Shown here: piece by piece, positions 6,240 to 8,278 of the stretch | Layout of the letters: each line of letters starts with the position of its first letter | Position numbering within the stretch: the stretch's first letter is position 1 | Source: a bacterium | GTDB lineage: Bacteria; Actinomycetota; Humimicrobiia; Humimicrobiales; Humimicrobiaceae | Direction: 5' to 3' | DNA: 8,278 bases | Assembly (NCBI GenBank): GCA_030611285.1 | Contig: JAUWQC010000037.1 | Span: forward strand, 1 to 8,278 | Position numbers and translations under genes: made by a program | The notes under the pieces: model-generated | Seen by the model: only the letters and a program-made list of their open reading frames with translations | Told to the model about the DNA's origin: nothing | The model's database searches: none

Positions 6240-6312
6240 AGCAGAATATATTCTTATAAACGCAGGCCAGGCTCTTAAATATTTTAATTTCAATCACCTT
6301 CCTTTTATAATT

Positions 6313-8142
6313 TCATCTTATTATTTCTTTAACCTTTTTTATAATGGCTTCACTAGATATTTCTTCATAGTTCAATAATTCATAAGGTTTTCCACTTCTG
6401 GGCATTTTTCTTACTGCAAGGATATATACTGGACTTTTTTCTGAAGCAGCACTTTTTACTGCTTCCCCCATACCTCCATTGGCATAATGATCTTCAACAG
6501 TTAATAGGGCTTTAGTTTCTTTTTGCGCTTTTCTGATAGAATCTTTATCTATGGGCTTTATACTATAAACATCAATTACTCTTACCACTATATTTTCCTT
6601 TTTTAATTCCTCATAAGCTTTTAATGCTTCATGCAGTGTTATTCCAGCTGCACAAATAGTTACCACATCATTGTCACTTTCCTTTACTACTTTACTTCCC
6701 CCAATTTTAAAATCATCCTCATTGCTATAAATAATTGGTGTATCCATTCTGGTAGTTCTGATATACACATTTCCAAAATGTGCGGCAGCTTTCTCTACCA
6801 GCTTTTCAGTAGATATGCCGTCTGCTGGATACAATACAACACACCCCAGTAAAGTTCTGAACATAGCAATGTCCTCAAGTCCCATTTGAGAAGACCCATC
6901 TTCTCCAATTGATACACCCGAATGTGAGCCCACGAACTTTATATTCGATTTTGAGTATTGACTCATTCTAATCTGGTCAAAGGCTCGGGTTAGAAACGCT
7001 GAAAAAGAAGAAATGAAAGGAATTTTACCCCTTAGAGACAGCCCCAGCGCTGTACCCACCATATTCTGTTCAGCAATATACATTTCAAAAAATCTTTGTG
7101 GATATCGTTTTTTAAAGATCTCTGAAAATGTGGAGTTACTAACTTCAGCATCAAGAACAACTATTTGAGGATATTTTGAAAATATGTTAACCAGAGTATT
7201 ACCATATGCTTTTCTGGTAGATATTTTACCACTCATCATAGGAATCTTATCATATTCTTCTATTCCTTCTTCAGGTAGGTTAACCTGTTCCGGATTTAAA
7301 ATTTCTCCCCTTATGTTTCTATCAACATTTCCTAACTCCCTGAGTGCCGTATCCATCTGCCCTTTAGAAATTGCTTTACCGTGCCAGCCATTTTTATCTT
7401 CCAGCAAATTTACCCCTTTACCTTTTATTGTTTTTGCAATTATCATCGTTGGCTTCCCCTTTACACTTAAAGCATTTTCATAGGCGTCAGCAATCTCTTT
7501 AATATTGTGGCCATCAACTGCAATGGTTTCCCATCCAAAAGAAGATATTCTTTTCTTATAAGCTTTGATATCCCATCCATACATTGTTTCTCCTCTCTGG
7601 CCCAGCCTGTTAACATCTATAATGCCTATTAGATTATCCAGCTTATAATGAGCTGCGATTTGTATGGCCTCCCACTGCGAACCTTCAGTCATTTCACCAT
7701 CCCCTAAAAGTACATATGTATGATAAGGCAGCTTATCTATGTATTTGGCATTTAAAGCCATTCCCAGACCAATAGAGAGGCCCTGTCCCAGGGACCCTGT
7801 TGCAGCTTCAACATATGGAAAATTAGGAGTAGGATGCCCCTCAAGCCTGCTTCCAAATTTCCTCATGGTCAGCAACTCTTCTTCACTTACAGCTCCAGCT
7901 GCAGCCCATAACGAATACATTAATGGAGAAGCGTGACCTTTAGAAAAAATCAACCGGTCATTGTTTATATATTCAATATGATTAATTTTGAATTTAAAAA
8001 AACCTCCAAAAAATAATGTAGACATCAACTCAACTGCTGATAATGAAGAAGATGGATGACCTGAACCAGCCCTGGTGGTTGAAATTAATATAAAATACCT
8101 GATAAGCTTTGATATTTTTTCTAATTTATCTATGTTTATCAT
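6313..8142 (-). CDS. tkt: Transketolase, single-chain animal-type (human TKT-like)
   Basis: Transketolase moves two-carbon ketol units between sugar phosphates using thiamine diphosphate and links glycolysis to pentose phosphates and erythrose 4-phosphate. Numbering from the ATG at 8140-8142, the 609 residues hold the diphosphate-binding domain: H29, H70 in SKGHASPL, H103, GSLGQGLS (116-123), GDGEMTEGS (147-155), N178 in DVNRLGQ. The pyrimidine domain (from about 306) has the catalytic E358 in YIAEQNMV, the AFDQIRMS block, SHSGVSIGEDG (406-416) and RTTR (462-465). A C-terminal domain carries VEDHYANGG (549-557) and RSGKPYELL. KLDNL, NRLGQ, KKRISSFGW, NSTFSEIFKK, AFDQIRM, TLHEA and PRSGKP match what I recall of the human enzyme. 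E. coli TktA is longer (about 660) and diverged; many anaerobes instead split the protein into two genes. A TTG at 8155-8157 could add five codons, but the ribosome site favours the ATG. Confidence 0.95.
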   Translation of the reverse strand: MINIDKLEKISKLIRYFILISTTRAGSGHPSSSLSAVELMSTLFFGGFFKFKINHIEYINNDRLIFSKGHASPLMYSLWAAAGAVSEEELLTMRKFGSRLEGHPTPNFPYVEAATGSLGQGLSIGLGMALNAKYIDKLPYHTYVLLGDGEMTEGSQWEAIQIAAHYKLDNLIGIIDVNRLGQRGETMYGWDIKAYKKRISSFGWETIAVDGHNIKEIADAYENALSVKGKPTMIIAKTIKGKGVNLLEDKNGWHGKAISKGQMDTALRELGNVDRNIRGEILNPEQVNLPEEGIEEYDKIPMMSGKISTRKAYGNTLVNIFSKYPQIVVLDAEVSNSTFSEIFKKRYPQRFFEMYIAEQNMVGTALGLSLRGKIPFISSFSAFLTRAFDQIRMSQYSKSNIKFVGSHSGVSIGEDGSSQMGLEDIAMFRTLLGCVVLYPADGISTEKLVEKAAAHFGNVYIRTTRMDTPIIYSNEDDFKIGGSKVVKESDNDVVTICAAGITLHEALKAYEELKKENIVVRVIDVYSIKPIDKDSIRKAQKETKALLTVEDHYANGGMGEAVKSAASEKSPVYILAVRKMPRSGKPYELLNYEEISSEAIIKKVKEIIR

Positions 8143-8146
8143 TTTT

Positions 8147-8151
8147 CCTCC
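8147..8151 (-). promoter_or_regulatory. Ribosome binding site of the transketolase gene
   Basis: GGAGG followed by AAAA and the ATG at 8140-8142 gives near-ideal spacing. The upstream TTG start at 8155-8157 would contain this site within its coding sequence, so the ATG is taken as the true start. Confidence 0.85.
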
Positions 8152-8203
8152 AGTCAAAATTTAATATTATTTTCTTATAAAAAGATTTAAGTCCAAAACT
8201 TTT

Positions 8204-8227
8204 AATCTATATTCTTAAATATAGATT
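8204..8227. repeat. Perfect 10-bp inverted repeat upstream of the transketolase gene
   Basis: AATCTATATT (8204-8213) and AATATAGATT (8218-8227) are exact reverse complements separated by four bases, about 60 bases before the transketolase start. No T run follows on the minus strand, so it is not an obvious terminator for an upstream gene; T-rich but interrupted sequence is all that is seen. A weak promoter-like pair (TTTAGA, 16 bases, TATAGA) overlaps it on the minus strand, which would fit an operator. The rest of 8143-8278 is AT-rich, contains another short palindrome (TGAAATTTCA, 8259-8268) and shows no gene. Confidence 0.45.
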
Positions 8228-8278
8228 TCTAAACTTGTTATTTTGGTTCTACATGTATTGAAATTTCACTTATATTAT

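Larger units (their letters stand above)
5786..6312. other. Intergenic region between tyrA and the transketolase gene
   Basis: No protein gene is seen here. From left to right it holds the tyrA leader (to about 5861), the minus-strand tyrA promoter (5868-5896), a very AT-rich divider (about 5897-6007) with A and T runs, the plus-strand promoter, body and terminator of a small RNA gene (6008-6210), and an AT-only inverted repeat (6221-6239). The remaining stretch of about 70 bases reaches the transketolase stop. The transketolase transcript and the small RNA converge here, while the small RNA and tyrA diverge. Confidence 0.8.

Noticed and set aside
6631..7936. Plus-strand open frames opposite the transketolase gene
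   Set aside because: They mirror the transketolase coding sequence and show no independent evidence of coding.
1..8278. CRISPR array, insertion sequence, phage gene, tRNA or rRNA
   Set aside because: No repeated spacer pattern, transposase motif, terminal inverted repeats with target duplication, or tRNA-like cloverleaf was found on either strand.

Overview
The window comes from an AT-rich (by eye roughly one-third G+C) bacterial chromosome. The proteins are rich in Lys, Ile and Asn, and ATA and AGA codons are common. Every protein gene lies on the minus strand. Gene content and order (tyrA, aroA, cmk, plsC, ispH, der), Gram-positive-style ribosome sites (AAGGAG, GGAGG) and a B. subtilis-like TyrA with a C-terminal ACT domain suggest a low-GC anaerobe related to Clostridia, Halanaerobiales or Atribacterota. 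The exact lineage is an inference that cannot be settled from the sequence alone.

Right part (8278 down to 6313, read leftwards): a short AT-rich leader with a perfect 10-bp inverted repeat, then a single-chain transketolase of 609 residues. Its motifs follow the animal-type (human TKT-like) enzyme rather than the longer E. coli-type enzyme or the split two-subunit form. It provides erythrose 4-phosphate and pentose phosphates, so it feeds the same aromatic pathway as the next operon.

Middle (about 5759-6312): a 554-base stretch without a protein gene, and the least ordinary part of the window. On the plus strand, opposite to all the genes, it carries a near-consensus sigma-70 promoter (TTGACA, 17 bases, TATCTT), about 168 bases that can fold into a closed rod with a GAAA-capped arm, and a GC-rich intrinsic terminator with six T. 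This is a stand-alone small RNA gene that I cannot assign to a known family. Facing away from it on the minus strand is a good promoter (TTCACA, 17 bases, TATAGT) with a leader of about 100 bases before tyrA.

Left part (5758 down to 1): a compact housekeeping operon. tyrA and aroA are separated by 2 bases, cmk and plsC overlap by 20 bases, and plsC and ispH are 16 bases apart. The final gene, der, runs off the left edge and lacks its C-terminal part. The operon joins the last steps towards tyrosine and chorismate (TyrA, AroA), CMP/dCMP phosphorylation (Cmk), phosphatidic acid synthesis (PlsC), isoprenoid precursor synthesis by the MEP pathway (IspH) and 50S ribosome assembly (Der).

The protein genes are ordinary and confidently named. 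The points worth a second look are the plus-strand RNA gene, the animal-type transketolase and the class II signature of the EPSP synthase.
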